Positions 1-9,198 are shown, numbered from the stretch's first letter. The stretch is DNA of 64,000 nucleotides from Pseudoneobacillus rhizosphaerae (GCF_917563885.1 NZ_CAKJTG010000001.1:186001-250000), one strand, 5' to 3'. Numbers and translations are program-made. Notes: generated by a model not told the origin, from the letters alone.

Positions 1-843
1 GTATACATCGGCCCCTTGTTCAGATAATTCTTTTGCCAGTTTGCTTTCATTTGTTCCAGTCCTAGCCAATAGAATTTGCCTACCAAACAACGGTTTTTTC
101 TCGAACCAATTGATTTTTTTACGAAGTGAAATAATGTCACCTACGAGCGTGATTGCTGGATTACTAAATTTTTCACTAAGTGCTTTATCAGCTATTGTTC
201 CAAGAGTACCTTCAAGCGTTTTTTGTCTTCCGAATGTCCCCCACTGGATGATAATGACTGGAGTTTCTGCTAGTTTTCCATGTTTGATTAAGTTTTCGCA
301 AATAAATGGTAAATTACCGATTCCCATATAAAAAGCTAACGTGTCAATACCAGTTGCAAGTCCCTTCCAATCCAACTGTGGTTGACCATCTGCTGACTTG
401 TCATGGGCTGTTACGACTGCAAAGGATTCTCCGAATTTCCGGTGTGTAACTGGAATTCCAGCGTATAAAGGTGCAGCTATTCCAGAAGAAATTCCTGGTA
501 CGATATCAAACGAAATGTCATGCATGACGAGAGCTTCTGCTTCCTCCCCCACTCTTCCGAATACCCCAGGGTCGCCACCTTTAAGGCGGACAACTGTTTT
601 TCCACCAAGCGCTTTTTCAACAAGAAGGTCATTAATATGTTCCTGTCGTAAAGTATGTCGATCGGGTAGCTTACCACAGTAAATGAATTCACAGGTTGAC
701 GGAGCGAACTGTAAAAGCTTTGGGTTTGCGAGTCTGTCATATAATATGACATCAGCTTTTTGGATGGCTTCTAGACCTTTGACTGTGATAAGTCCTACAT
801 CTCCTGGACCCGCTCCAACTAAAAATACTTTTCCCCTTTTCAT
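1..843 (-). CDS. cobA: Uroporphyrinogen-III C-methyltransferase fused to uroporphyrinogen-III synthase (3' end outside window)
   Basis: This protein makes precorrin-2 for siroheme, the cofactor of the nitrite reductase encoded just upstream. The first ~245 residues are a complete SUMT domain: an N-terminal VGAGPGD motif, a YDRL segment near residue 37, and VRLKGGDPGVFGR near residues 85-97. After a WFEKKPLFGR linker the frame continues into sequence like the start of HemD (ILLARTGTNES), so this is a CobA-HemD fusion such as B. subtilis NasF (about 480 aa). The frame runs off the left edge after 281 codons with no stop. The start is an ATG preceded by GGAAAGGA. It is third in a minus-strand nirB-nirD-cobA operon. 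A hairpin at 899-923 without a T-run separates it from nirD and may tune expression. Confidence 0.9.
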   Translation of the reverse strand, partial: MKRGKVFLVGAGPGDVGLITVKGLEAIQKADVILYDRLANPKLLQFAPSTCEFIYCGKLPDRHTLRQEHINDLLVEKALGGKTVVRLKGGDPGVFGRVGEEAEALVMHDISFDIVPGISSGIAAPLYAGIPVTHRKFGESFAVVTAHDKSADGQPQLDWKGLATGIDTLAFYMGIGNLPFICENLIKHGKLAETPVIIIQWGTFGRQKTLEGTLGTIADKALSEKFSNPAITLVGDIISLRKKINWFEKKPLFGRQILLARTGTNESKLAKELSEQGADVY

Positions 844-937
844 ATCCCCGTCATCCTTTCCAAGTTGTGTAACTGTGGTGTGTACATTCTTAATGTGGAG
901 AGAGGACATTTAGCATCCTCTCTGTTTTGTTAGCTGA

Positions 938-1258
938 TTAAATAATGATACTTACAGAATCTTCTTCTACTAAAATACGGTACGTTTTAACTGTCCCAAA
1001 ATCAGGTTCTTGAACCTGTCCATCTTCTAAACTGATTTTCCAATCATAGCACGGACAATAGATGAAACTTCCACTTACAAGAGCCTCGACTAAGGTTCCC
1101 CCTTTTGGATGCGGACTTCGGTTTTCTACTGCTTTAATTTGACCATTGGAAAGTTTAAAAAGAGCAATTTCCTCTTCTCCCAATTGAAATAGCTGACCAA
1201 TATTAACTGGAATTGATTGGTAGTTAGTTAGTTTAACTTTCTTTAAGGTTTGGATCAT
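938..1258 (-). CDS. nirD: Nitrite reductase [NAD(P)H] small subunit, Rieske-like
   Basis: This is the small subunit of the cytoplasmic NAD(P)H nitrite reductase (NirD/NasE), 106 residues, the usual size. It has the Rieske-like fold signature: a SPHPKGG segment near residue 49 and CPCYDWKIS near residue 69. The canonical Rieske ligands are not all kept: the first Cys is Ser and the second His is Tyr. This is common in NirD and suggests that no [2Fe-2S] cluster is bound here. The gene starts 25 bp after the nirB stop and precedes cobA in the same operon. Confidence 0.92.
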   Translation of the reverse strand: MIQTLKKVKLTNYQSIPVNIGQLFQLGEEEIALFKLSNGQIKAVENRSPHPKGGTLVEALVSGSFIYCPCYDWKISLEDGQVQEPDFGTVKTYRILVEEDSVSIII

Positions 1259-1283
1259 ATATTGTCATCTCCTCTATGAAAAA

Positions 1284-3713
1284 TTAGTTTAAAACTGTTA
1301 CTTTATTTTTTTGATAATATTTCGCTAAAACGTCGTCATTTTCAATGGCTTGTTGCCATGGCTCTTGATAACGTTTTAATGTTTCATTCAGACGTATGTT
1401 TAACGCTTTTCTCAGGTCGCTATTTGCTAAAACTTCCTTCACATGATCAAGTCCTACTCGTTCAAGCCATTTGGATGTACGTTCTAGATAATTAGCTGTT
1501 TCACGGTAGTATTGTAAGTACGCTCCCGTAATGTCCATGACCTCTTGGTCCGTTTTAAACGTACCTAATAAGTCTGCTGGGCGAAGATCCATTCCGCCGT
1601 TACCACCAACATATATTTCCCATCCTCCATCTACTCCGACGAAGCCAATATCTTTAATACCTGACTCTGCACAGTTACGAGGACAAGCTGAAACCCCCAT
1701 TTTTACTTTATGCGGTGTATCAATTCGTTCAAATTTCTTTTCTAGTTCGATACCTAAGCTCATTGAATCTTGTGTTCCAAAACGGCAGAATTTTGCACCG
1801 ACACAGGTTTTTACCGTTCTAAGCGTTTTACCATAGGCGTACCCAGAAGGCATTCCTAGGTCTTCCCAAATTTGTGGGAGGTCTTCTTTTTTTAAGCCGA
1901 ATAGTCCAATGCGCTGTCCTCCAGTAAGCTTAACAAGAGGAGCATTATATTTTTCAGCTACTTCAGCTATTTTTTTCAAATCCTCAGCGGTAGTAACTCC
2001 GCCATACATGCGTGGAACAACTGAATAAGTGCCATCCTTTTGGATATTGGCATGCATTTTTTCATTAACAAGTCGAGAATCTCGGTCATCTTTGTATTGT
2101 TCTTGATAAATCATACCAAGGTAGTAGTTCAAAGCAGGACGACATTTTGAGCAGCCTTCTGATTCCTTCCAACCAAGGACATTCATTACTTCACGAACAT
2201 TGGTTAATCCTTTTTCTTCAATTTCAGCGACTACTTCATCACGACTTAACGTTGTGCATTTACAGATAGCTGTCTTTTTGGCAGTAGTATCATATTGGTC
2301 CCCTAGTGTGTATGCAAGAATATCGGAAATCAATGATTTACAACGACCGCATGAACGCCCAGCATTTGTACAGCCACCAACTTCATCCACGGTTTTCAGG
2401 TTCTTAGTACGAATCGCCTCAACAATCGTTCCTTTTGTAACCCCATTACAGCCACAAACTAAATCTTCATCTGCCATTATGGCGACATCGCTTGCTTCTG
2501 TACCACCACCGCAACAACCAGAAGATAATAAGGATACACTTGTCATTCCACTAATATCTTCTTTTTGAGATAGCATTTTGTACAATTTTGTGCTGTCCTT
2601 TGTATCTCCGTAAAGAACAATGCCGACAATCGTTTGGTTGCGGATGAGTATTTTTTTATAAACCCCATCAAATTCATTGTGGACCTTTATCGCTTTCGTT
2701 GATGGATCGTCAATTATTTCTCCTGCTGAGAATAGATCGACCCCTGATACTTTTAATTGTGTGCCTGTTATCGAGCCTTCATATGGCTTTGTTTGAACTC
2801 CTGTTAAATGGGCTGCTAGGACACGTCCTTGTTCGTAAAGTGGAGCAACTAAACCGTATGTGATTTCACGGTGTTCTGCACATTCACCAACGGCATACAC
2901 ATGAGGAACGCTAGTCTCCATATAGTCATCGACAACAATGGCTCTATTTACAAATATTTCACTATCTTTTGCTAATTGAATGTTAGGACGGATACCGACT
3001 GCCATGACAATTAAGTCAGCATTAACTTCTGAACCATCTTGGAAACGAATTCCAGTGACACGCTCTTCACCTAAGATTTTTGCTGTTTGTTTTTCTAGTA
3101 AAAAATTCATGCCTTCAGTTTCAAGTTGATTTTTCAACATTTTAGAAGCTTCTGCATCAAGCTGTCTTTCCATTAAATATGGCATAAGGTGAACAACATC
3201 TACCTCCATCCCAAGGTTTAATAGTCCCTTTGCAGCTTCAAGACCAAGCAATCCACCACCTATAACTACGGCTTTTTTATATTGTTTGGCTGATTTGATC
3301 ATCATTTCACAATCGTGGATATCTCGAAAACCAATGACACCGTGTGTATCAGCTCCTGGTACTGGAAGGATAAATGAACTAGACCCTGTTGCGATAATTA
3401 ATTCATCATAGTCTACAACTCTTCCATGTTCAGAAATGACTTGTTTATTGGGAACATCAATGCTTTTTATAGCTTCATTCGTATATAAAGCGATGTTATT
3501 TTCGTTATACCAATTCCAATCATTCATGATAATATCCTGAAGACTTTTTTCCCCTTGTAAAACATATGATAATTGAATACGATTATAGTTTGGATGAGGC
3601 TCGTTACCAAAAATCGTTATGTCGTATTGATTTGGAGCTAATTTGATAATTTCTTCTATTGTTCGAACCCCAGCCATGCCATTTCCGATCATTACTAGTT
3701 TTTTCTTTTCCAT
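1284..3713 (-). CDS. nirB: Nitrite reductase [NAD(P)H] large subunit
   Basis: This enzyme reduces nitrite to ammonium with NAD(P)H in the cytoplasm. It has 809 residues, full length for NirB/NasD. Domains in order: FAD site (GNGMAG, residues 10-15); NAD site (GGGLLG, about 152-157); two BFD-like [2Fe-2S] regions (CGCNG...CGRC and CKC...CSKC, about 425-545); then the ferredoxin-like and siroheme/[4Fe-4S] domains with cluster cysteines at C637, C643, C677 and C681 (CVGAKFC and CPRNC). The ATG follows AGGAGG at good spacing. It heads the nirB-nirD-cobA operon, and cobA supplies its siroheme. The Fnr-type site upstream suggests induction by oxygen limitation, so a respiratory or detoxifying role is possible besides nitrogen assimilation. 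Confidence 0.95.
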   Translation of the reverse strand: MEKKKLVMIGNGMAGVRTIEEIIKLAPNQYDITIFGNEPHPNYNRIQLSYVLQGEKSLQDIIMNDWNWYNENNIALYTNEAIKSIDVPNKQVISEHGRVVDYDELIIATGSSSFILPVPGADTHGVIGFRDIHDCEMMIKSAKQYKKAVVIGGGLLGLEAAKGLLNLGMEVDVVHLMPYLMERQLDAEASKMLKNQLETEGMNFLLEKQTAKILGEERVTGIRFQDGSEVNADLIVMAVGIRPNIQLAKDSEIFVNRAIVVDDYMETSVPHVYAVGECAEHREITYGLVAPLYEQGRVLAAHLTGVQTKPYEGSITGTQLKVSGVDLFSAGEIIDDPSTKAIKVHNEFDGVYKKILIRNQTIVGIVLYGDTKDSTKLYKMLSQKEDISGMTSVSLLSSGCCGGGTEASDVAIMADEDLVCGCNGVTKGTIVEAIRTKNLKTVDEVGGCTNAGRSCGRCKSLISDILAYTLGDQYDTTAKKTAICKCTTLSRDEVVAEIEEKGLTNVREVMNVLGWKESEGCSKCRPALNYYLGMIYQEQYKDDRDSRLVNEKMHANIQKDGTYSVVPRMYGGVTTAEDLKKIAEVAEKYNAPLVKLTGGQRIGLFGLKKEDLPQIWEDLGMPSGYAYGKTLRTVKTCVGAKFCRFGTQDSMSLGIELEKKFERIDTPHKVKMGVSACPRNCAESGIKDIGFVGVDGGWEIYVGGNGGMDLRPADLLGTFKTDQEVMDITGAYLQYYRETANYLERTSKWLERVGLDHVKEVLANSDLRKALNIRLNETLKRYQEPWQQAIENDDVLAKYYQKNKVTVLN

Positions 3714-3768
3714 AAGTAGAGCCTCCTAAGAAGTGCAGGTATGTTAGTAGTTATTAATATTATTTCTA

Positions 3769-3818
3769 TATTTACATTGTAATAAGGTATAAGGAAAAAG
3801 ATTGTGATGAACTTCACA
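3769..3818 (-). promoter_or_regulatory. Fnr-type class II promoter of the nirB operon
   Basis: The sequence TGTGATGAACTTCACA (3803-3818) is a perfect TGTGA-N6-TCACA palindrome, the Bacillus Fnr consensus. A TACAAT -10 box on the minus strand lies at 3781-3776. A transcription start about 7 bp past the -10, near 3769, puts the palindrome centre at about -41.5, the spacing of class II Fnr activation. Box and spacing are read directly. Binding by Fnr is inferred, since no fnr gene is in the window. Confidence 0.65.
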
Positions 3819-3856
3819 TATCGTGTTTGTTTGTTCATTGTTTCACAAATATGTCA

Positions 3857-3886
3857 TAAAAAGAGCTGCACCATGTGGTACAGCTT
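3857..3886 (-). terminator. Terminator of the BsuPI lipoprotein gene
   Basis: On the minus strand an AGCTGTACC / GGTGCAGCT stem (3885-3864) is followed by a T-run. It lies between the lipoprotein stop and the nirB promoter and insulates the nirB operon. Confidence 0.75.
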
Positions 3887-3896
3887 GGATTAAATT

Positions 3897-4640
3897 CTAT
3901 TCTGTTATGACTTCTTCAATTATCTTTTGTCCATCACTTGTAATCCCATAATGAATGGTAATTTTAGCGTCCTTTTCAAGGGTATTAAAATCAGGTTTTA
4001 CTGCATTAGATAGACGGTAATGTTCGTACACACCGTTTTCGTTAATGACTTCTATGGAATTTTGATCCATTAATCCTACATAAGTGACGACCGCACCAGC
4101 TAATTTTCCAGCTTCCTCTTCTAGTCCTTCACCTTCCCCGCCCCAATTGAATTCTGATTTGGCTTTTAAGTCTTCTCTATCTGTTGCAGTTGACCAAACT
4201 TCAAATTGATAGGTTCCCGGTGGTAGTTTCTTTAAGTCTTCAGATAAATCAATTTCAAATTGCACAATTTCCCCTTGCTTTACGATTTGTTCGGATATAG
4301 CTTGCATAAATAATTTATCCATTGAATAGGTGTAGGCTACATTTCCCTTGCTGTCGATTAATTTGTAATCATATTGTTGGCTACTAGAATATTTTAGGAC
4401 ATCTTCTACTTCTTTATCATTTTTTATCGTGAAAATATATGTTAATTTTCCCTCTTTCATAACCTTTTCAAGACTAGGAGTTAATTGTCCTGCGACAATT
4501 CCAGTTGGTGCCTCGCCATTTGAACCAGTTACAACCTTCTTTGGTTCTGATGTGCCATTTTCTGTCGTTCCGCATGCTGCTAATGAAGTTATGATAAATA
4601 AAGTGGTTAATACACTTCCAATACCTTTTTTGAAATTCAT
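3897..4640 (-). CDS. Lipoprotein with BsuPI-like domain
   Basis: This is a predicted surface lipoprotein of 247 residues. A positively charged hydrophobic N-terminus ends in the lipobox LAAC, with Cys at residue 23. Residues about 50-150 match the pattern of the intracellular proteinase inhibitor BsuPI domain: an IKN strand, QYDYKLIDSKGN, YSMD..F..A, and a PPGTYQFE strand. The C-terminal third is unassigned. BsuPI proteins may inhibit proteases or act as Ig-like binding modules, so the function here is unknown. The gene is monocistronic, with its own terminator. Confidence 0.75.
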   Translation of the reverse strand: MNFKKGIGSVLTTLFIITSLAACGTTENGTSEPKKVVTGSNGEAPTGIVAGQLTPSLEKVMKEGKLTYIFTIKNDKEVEDVLKYSSSQQYDYKLIDSKGNVAYTYSMDKLFMQAISEQIVKQGEIVQFEIDLSEDLKKLPPGTYQFEVWSTATDREDLKAKSEFNWGGEGEGLEEEAGKLAGAVVTYVGLMDQNSIEVINENGVYEHYRLSNAVKPDFNTLEKDAKITIHYGITSDGQKIIEEVITE

Positions 4641-4735
4641 TTGTAAACACCTCTTGTTTTTTTATTGCCGGCACTTAAGAAGACGATAATCGGTGGAAAA
4701 AGTTACTAGGCTGAAGAAAAATTTATCCTTCAAAT

Positions 4736-4774
4736 GAAAAATGCTCGGATATCCAACTGGATCCAAGCATTTTA
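4736..4774 (-). terminator. Terminator of ppaC
   Basis: Read on the minus strand, an AAATGCTTGGAT / ATCCGAGCATTT stem is followed by T residues, just after the ppaC stop. The A-rich opposite side may let it also end transcription from the other direction. Confidence 0.75.
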
Positions 4775-4792
4775 ATGAAATTCAAATTGATT

Positions 4793-5722
4793 TTACGAAG
4801 TAAAAGCTTCTGTTAAAGGAGGAACAATTTGTTTTTTACGTGATACTACGCCCTCTAGAAGCGCAGTATTGTTGTCTAATGTTACGTTAAAGGCTTGTTC
4901 CACTTTATTGCTTTCTTTTCCGATCGCTAATGCTACTGAATCATTTTTTAAAATATCTGTCACTACCAAAAGGAATAAATCTAGTTCTTTTTCAATGACT
5001 ACTTTTTCTAGAGCCGATTCTATTTCTTTTTGACGAGCTAGAATATCGTTGGTGTCAACAGCATTTACTTGAGCCACTTCCACCTTCGCGTTCCCCATCG
5101 GGAATACTTTAGAATCAATCGAAATTAATTGTTCCACTGTTTTATCGCTTAGGTCTGCACCGGCTTTTAACATTTCTAACCCATATTCATTAATGTCAAC
5201 GCCAGCAATGGAAGCTAATTCGTGTGCTGCATCGACATCCTGTTGCGTGCAAGTAGGTGATTTTAATAGGAGTGTATCCGAAATAATCGCTGAAAGCATT
5301 AAACCAGCGATCTCTTTTTCGATACTTATACCATTCTCTTTGTACATTTTATTAAGAATCGTCGCTGTACAGCCTACTGGTTCAACGCGGAAATATAAAG
5401 GGTCTTTTGTTTCAAAATTAGCAACACGGTGATGGTCGATTACTTCTTTAACTTGAACATCTGTAATGTCGTCAGCGCTTTGTTGGAATTCATTATGGTC
5501 AACAAGAATGACCTCTTTCGTTTCAGCTGCTACTTTTTCTACTAAGCGTGGAGCTTCTACTTTAAAGTAATCGAGTACAAACTGAGTTTCTCCACTAATG
5601 GTTCCAAGTCGGATTGGTTCAGTTTGAAAACCTAATTTATTTTTTAAATCTGAATACGTGATTGCGGAACAGATGGTATCGGTGTCTGGGTTTTTATGCC
5701 CGAATATAAGTACTTTTGCCAT
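4793..5722 (-). CDS. ppaC: Manganese-dependent inorganic pyrophosphatase
   Basis: This family II soluble pyrophosphatase (DHH superfamily) hydrolyses PPi to phosphate in the cytoplasm. Its 309 residues equal the usual family length. The metal-site motifs are present: GHKNPDTD (H9, D13, D15), VDHNE (D75), DHHR (H97, H98) and [11 protein letters not shown] near residue 148. The C-terminal DHHA2 domain includes the SRKKQ segment, whose basic residues contact phosphate in this family. It has its own ribosome site and terminator and no operon partner. This is a housekeeping gene with typical codon use. Confidence 0.96.
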   Translation of the reverse strand: MAKVLIFGHKNPDTDTICSAITYSDLKNKLGFQTEPIRLGTISGETQFVLDYFKVEAPRLVEKVAAETKEVILVDHNEFQQSADDITDVQVKEVIDHHRVANFETKDPLYFRVEPVGCTATILNKMYKENGISIEKEIAGLMLSAIISDTLLLKSPTCTQQDVDAAHELASIAGVDINEYGLEMLKAGADLSDKTVEQLISIDSKVFPMGNAKVEVAQVNAVDTNDILARQKEIESALEKVVIEKELDLFLLVVTDILKNDSVALAIGKESNKVEQAFNVTLDNNTALLEGVVSRKKQIVPPLTEAFTS

Positions 5723-5953
5723 TTTGATGACTCTCCTCGTAAAAATTAATTTAATCCAAATCTTATCTTAACTTATTTTCTTTTAAAAGGTAAATAATGA
5801 TAAGGAGATTTTTTTATTTTGCGTACTAAATAATCATTTAAAGGTACACTTTTGGTGAATTACATTTTCCTTGCACTACTAATCTATGAATAAATTCTCT
5901 TCAGTCACCATATGATGAAATATCTATTAATGGGATGGGAGAAGTGTAAATCG

Positions 5954-6337
5954 ATGAGGAACGAGATTACCAAAGAGATGTTGTGTGAGTTTGAGGATTT
6001 GAATGAGTTGAAGAAAGATGTAGAGAAAAGATTAGATGCGTTGAAAAAGACTTTTCACCTATATTTTGATGAAAATGTTGGGGTTAATGAAAAAGGTGAA
6101 CTGACAATTGATGGATATAAGCTGCAACGCGCCATACGTAAGGTCGAAAAGTTTGATATCGATAAAACGGTAGACCGTCTTGAGAGCTTAAATATGGTGG
6201 ACTTGATTCAAGTCATAAAGAAGCCTGATGAGGAAAAAGTAAAGGCTGCGCTAAACCTTGGATTTCTAAAGGATGAGGATCTTGAAGGCTGTATCGCTGT
6301 TCATTCTTCAGGGGCTATTTATGTAAAACCACAATAA
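5954..6337 (+). CDS. Uncharacterised charged cytoplasmic protein
   Basis: I do not recognise this 127-residue protein. It is highly charged and predicted mostly helical, with an EFEDLNELKKDVEKRL coiled-coil-like stretch at the N-terminus and no signal peptide or membrane segment. A longer in-frame ATG exists at 5912, but a GGGAGAAG ribosome site sits about 10 bp before the ATG at 5954 and nothing similar precedes the upstream one, so I chose 5954. A strong terminator follows the stop directly. The gene stands alone between minus-strand neighbours. Confidence 0.7.
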   Translation: MRNEITKEMLCEFEDLNELKKDVEKRLDALKKTFHLYFDENVGVNEKGELTIDGYKLQRAIRKVEKFDIDKTVDRLESLNMVDLIQVIKKPDEEKVKAALNLGFLKDEDLEGCIAVHSSGAIYVKPQ

Positions 6338-6366
6338 AGAGATAGGATTTTTCCTATCTCTTTTTG
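6337..6366. terminator. Bidirectional terminator
   Basis: The stem AGAGATAGGA / TCCTATCTCT with a short T/A loop has a T-run on the right and A residues on the left. It serves the convergent genes on both sides. Confidence 0.8.
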
Positions 6367-6378
6367 TCTATAAAACTA

Positions 6379-6783
6379 TTACATTGCCCCGATAATGATT
6401 CCAGTTAATAAGTAAGTGACTAAATGATAACCAATCGTGATTATAAACAGTTTTAGCGATCTACTTTCAAATAAAAAATTCATCCCAATTTTAACGGAGA
6501 TACTAATACCAATAAGTAAGCCGACGGTAATTCCAGTCGCAATCGTCTTTTCCCCAACCATAGAGACTAGTATTGCTAATATAAAAGCTCCAAATAAAGC
6601 GGTTAAAGCTGTTAATACATATGTATAGGGACTTCCACCAGACATTTCTTCCCGTTTCAATCCCATTTCCTTTACCCAAGCATTACTGAACAAGACTGGC
6701 GAATACCATAAGAATCCTAATCCCATTGTGACAACTGTTGCTATTAAAACGGCTAAGTAGTTAATTTCTGTGAAATCGATCAA
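6379..6783 (-). CDS. DUF1761 family integral membrane protein
   Basis: This 134-residue membrane protein has about four hydrophobic segments. The N-terminal pattern NYLAV...GFLWYSPVLFSNAWVKEMG is the hallmark of DUF1761, whose function is unknown. The remaining helices are at about residues 52-70, 78-98 and 108-132. The start ATG follows AGGAGAAA. It is about 34 bp downstream of the next minus-strand gene and may be co-transcribed with it. Confidence 0.8.
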   Translation of the reverse strand: MIDFTEINYLAVLIATVVTMGLGFLWYSPVLFSNAWVKEMGLKREEMSGGSPYTYVLTALTALFGAFILAILVSMVGEKTIATGITVGLLIGISISVKIGMNFLFESRSLKLFIITIGYHLVTYLLTGIIIGAM

Positions 6784-6816
6784 CTTTTTATTTCTCCTTT
6801 TAATTTCCCAATATGG

Positions 6817-7275
6817 TTATTTCTCTGTTCGTTGTTTGCCTAGTTCTGTAACGGCAAAACCTCGGGTCATCTTTTTGATTTTTTCAGGCTTTCGGAACCG
6901 GAGAGCCGACCAGTCATCATCAATCGCAACCTGGCGGACAGGTTCATAGCCTTCTGCGGCAAGCATTCCTGCGACACTCTCACGGCTACAATCTGATCCT
7001 TTATATTGCTTTGAGGACTTTTTTGGATAACAGAGCCAAAACAAACCATCTTCGCTTACATGATGAATGGCTTTACGGGCAAGTGTTTGAAGCTCTTCAT
7101 TGGTCGCACCAAAAACTTGGACAAAATCGTAACTTTCGTTTGATGCTTTTTTATGAACATCACCTTGAAAGGCAGCAATTACTTCTTCATAGGCTTTAGG
7201 CGCATTTACAATCAGAACAGGTTGGCCATGTTCTTTGAAATTCAATTTTTTAATGACAGGGTGTGTTTCCAACAT
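6817..7275 (-). CDS. Uncharacterised cytoplasmic protein, DUF3052-like
   Basis: This 152-residue soluble protein carries the pattern YDFVQVFG...GLFWLCYPKKSSK...GYEPVRQVAIDDDWSALRFR. That pattern is seen in small, widely spread bacterial proteins annotated as DUF3052 or hypothetical. I assign the family only tentatively, and no catalytic motif is evident. It precedes the DUF1761 gene on the same strand, so the two may form a two-gene unit. Confidence 0.65.
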   Translation of the reverse strand: MLETHPVIKKLNFKEHGQPVLIVNAPKAYEEVIAAFQGDVHKKASNESYDFVQVFGATNEELQTLARKAIHHVSEDGLFWLCYPKKSSKQYKGSDCSRESVAGMLAAEGYEPVRQVAIDDDWSALRFRKPEKIKKMTRGFAVTELGKQRTEK

Positions 7276-7519
7276 GCGTTTTTCGATCCTTTCTCTAGTT
7301 AATAGGCTTGTTTACTTTTAACATAATAACAATACAGGATATTATTGACTAAAAAAAGAGTTTTTATAATTTTTGGAATATATTTTAGTGATAACAACAT
7401 TTAAGCAATAACTGAGCGACAAAAATAGTGAAGAAAACACATTTTAAATGATTTGGTTATTTAAATTCTTTAATGGTATTATTTTATTGAAGATTTTGAA
7501 TTTTTAAGGAGGTGATACA

Positions 7520-7777
7520 TTGACCACCTACAAAAACTGTCAAAGTTGTGGGATGCCTTTATCACGGGATGAAAAAGGTGGCGGAACTGAAAAGAATGGG
7601 ACGAAAAGTCTGAAGTATTGTAGTCATTGTTATACAGAAGGTCAATTTACTCTTCCGAATATAACGGCGGATGAAATGAAGTGTCGTGTTAAAGGCAAAC
7701 TAAGTGAAGTGGGTGTTCCGAAGTTCTTACTTGGAGTTTTCACTAGGAATATTCATAAACTTGAACGTTGGAAATAG
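7520..7777 (+). CDS. Small putative zinc-ribbon protein
   Basis: This 85-residue protein has an N-terminal zinc-ribbon pair: CQSCGMPL at residues 8-15 and CSHCY near residue 34. A short helical tail ends in KLERWK. The start is TTG, fixed by a very strong AAGGAGGTGA site 7 bp upstream. A paralogue with the same layout and the same LERW ending lies at 50214-50486. Such proteins match the putative zinc ribbon domain family (zf-ribbon type), with no known function. A terminator follows at 7854. Confidence 0.8.
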   Translation: MTTYKNCQSCGMPLSRDEKGGGTEKNGTKSLKYCSHCYTEGQFTLPNITADEMKCRVKGKLSEVGVPKFLLGVFTRNIHKLERWK

Positions 7778-7853
7778 TGAATAAAAGACTACATAAATTT
7801 ATTTTGCTGGGAACCTGGGCATCCATTTCCAAACTTTAAAGCTTTTAAATAAT

Positions 7854-7898
7854 AAAAAAAAATGGCTTGTCCCTTTCAAAGGTGCCAAGCCATTTTTT
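7854..7898. terminator. Bidirectional terminator
   Basis: The stem AATGGCTTG / CAAGCCATT (7861-7869 and 7886-7894) has an A-run before it and a T-run after it. It lies between two convergent genes. Confidence 0.8.
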
Positions 7899-7907
7899 CT
7901 GTTCATG

Positions 7908-8324
7908 TTAGTCTATACTGGTGTCCATTGCTCTTGTAAAGTTTAGATCCCATTGTAGGCCGTTTTTATCTACTATTACCGCATGTTTTGCCCCCCAAAA
8001 AGTATCTTGTAATGCCATCATTATTGTTCCTTCTGTAGATAGTGCATCATAAATTCTGTCAATTTCCTCTTCAGTATCCATATCTAATACATTACTTACA
8101 TTCGTTCCTAATGTATGTTGAGGTCGGAATACATCATTGAAATAAAAAATGCACTCTTCATTCACATGTAATTCAGCATGGATAAGTTTCTCCTCTTGCC
8201 CTTTAAACATCTCCATACCTTCACCAGTTTGGGTATTCTTAATTTCGCCACCGAAAATTCCTTTGTAATATTCTAATGCTTCCTGGCAATTAGGAATCGA
8301 AAAGTGTGGAATGATTTTTTTCAT
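7908..8324 (-). CDS. VOC family protein, PhnB/YxjH-like glyoxalase fold
   Basis: This 138-residue protein has the vicinal-oxygen-chelate fold of the PhnB subgroup: IPHFSIPNCQEALEYYKGIFGGE at the N-terminus, HAELHVNEECIFYFND in the middle and WGAKHAVIVDKNGLQWDLNF at the C-terminus. The usual metal-ligand positions are partly kept (H7, H51). Members are often described as glyoxalase or 3-demethylubiquinone methyltransferase-like, but substrates are generally unknown. It stands alone and ends at the shared terminator. Confidence 0.8.
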   Translation of the reverse strand: MKKIIPHFSIPNCQEALEYYKGIFGGEIKNTQTGEGMEMFKGQEEKLIHAELHVNEECIFYFNDVFRPQHTLGTNVSNVLDMDTEEEIDRIYDALSTEGTIMMALQDTFWGAKHAVIVDKNGLQWDLNFTRAMDTSID

Positions 8325-8480
8325 TCATGTCTTCCTCCAATTAGTTTTTCTATGTATATCTTGTAAATAGTTTCGGAATCATTTTACCCATTTTATATAG
8401 AATGATTACCTATATTTACTTTATCGAACGTTTGTTCCTTTTTGGATATATTCTTCAAATCAGAGTTATTCTTTCTCTTG

Positions 8481-8810
8481 TCACTTACTTTCCCATACAT
8501 TAAAAATCATTCCAAATGGATCCTTTACGTAACAATCCTGACCTTTTCCACGCCACCGAATCACTTCACAACCATTTTCAAGGAGATGATGTTTGGCGGC
8601 TTCTAAATCTTCCACAATCACTTCCATGACGGGACCAAGATTTTCATCTCCTGGGATTAAAAAAATGTTATTAGAATCAGTCCTAAACTCAATTTCTTTA
8701 ACAAAACTTTCTTCAGGCTGTTTAAATCCAAGAACCTTTTCATAAAATAATTTCGCCTTTTCGACATCTTTAACCTGGAAACCGATATTATTCGAAGCAG
8801 TGTATTTCAT
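8481..8810 (-). CDS. VOC family glyoxalase/bleomycin-resistance-like protein
   Basis: This 109-residue protein has one VOC half-fold pair: NIGFQVKDVEKAKLFYEKVLGFKQ at the start, PVMEVIVEDLEAAKHHLLENG in the middle and a VKDPFGMIFNVWE ending, typical of glyoxalase-like domains. The substrate is unknown. It is unrelated in detail to the PhnB-like neighbour at 7908-8324, and about 150 bp separates them. Confidence 0.8.
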   Translation of the reverse strand: MKYTASNNIGFQVKDVEKAKLFYEKVLGFKQPEESFVKEIEFRTDSNNIFLIPGDENLGPVMEVIVEDLEAAKHHLLENGCEVIRWRGKGQDCYVKDPFGMIFNVWESK

Positions 8811-8888
8811 TTGCTTCCTCCTACTGTTATTTAGATTAATCGTAGTCCTTCCACTTCACTAAAAACCTGAATATTTTCAGCTAATGAG

Positions 8889-9115
8889 CCGTCCTGTTGG
8901 ACACATCTACCTCCCACTGACCGCGTTTTGTCCGATAAAGCCCTTCTATTGGACACATCTACCTTCCACTGACCGCCTTTTATCCGATAGAGCCCTTCTA
9001 TTGGACATTTCTACCAATAACCATCCACGTTTTGTCCGATAGAGCTCTTCTATTGGACACTTCCATGACTAACTACCCTCGTTTTGTCCGATAAAACCCT
9101 TCTATTGGACACATC
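8889..9115. repeat. Tandem array of palindromes, 52-bp period (4 full units plus a partial)
   Basis: Four units start (TTTT of the core) at 8926, 8978, 9030 and 9082, exactly 52 bp apart, with a degenerate unit before them. Each core reads like TGTCCGATAAAGCCC followed by TTCTATTGGACA, an imperfect inverted repeat. The 25-bp linkers (ACATCTACCTTCCACTGACC type) are similar to each other. The core matches the array at 17918-18412, but the linkers differ. No ORF covers the stretch 8811-9198; apart from this array I see nothing else in it. Confidence 0.85.
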
Positions 9116-9198
9116 CACTATTATTCCAATTAAAACATTACCATCAGGCATAAAATTAAAAAAGGATAATCAATGGACAAGTATTTCCCCTCTCTAAT

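Noticed and set aside
477-752. 91-codon minus-strand frame near the left edge
   Set aside because: It lies in another frame within the CobA-HemD gene, which reads through without stop from 843 to 1.
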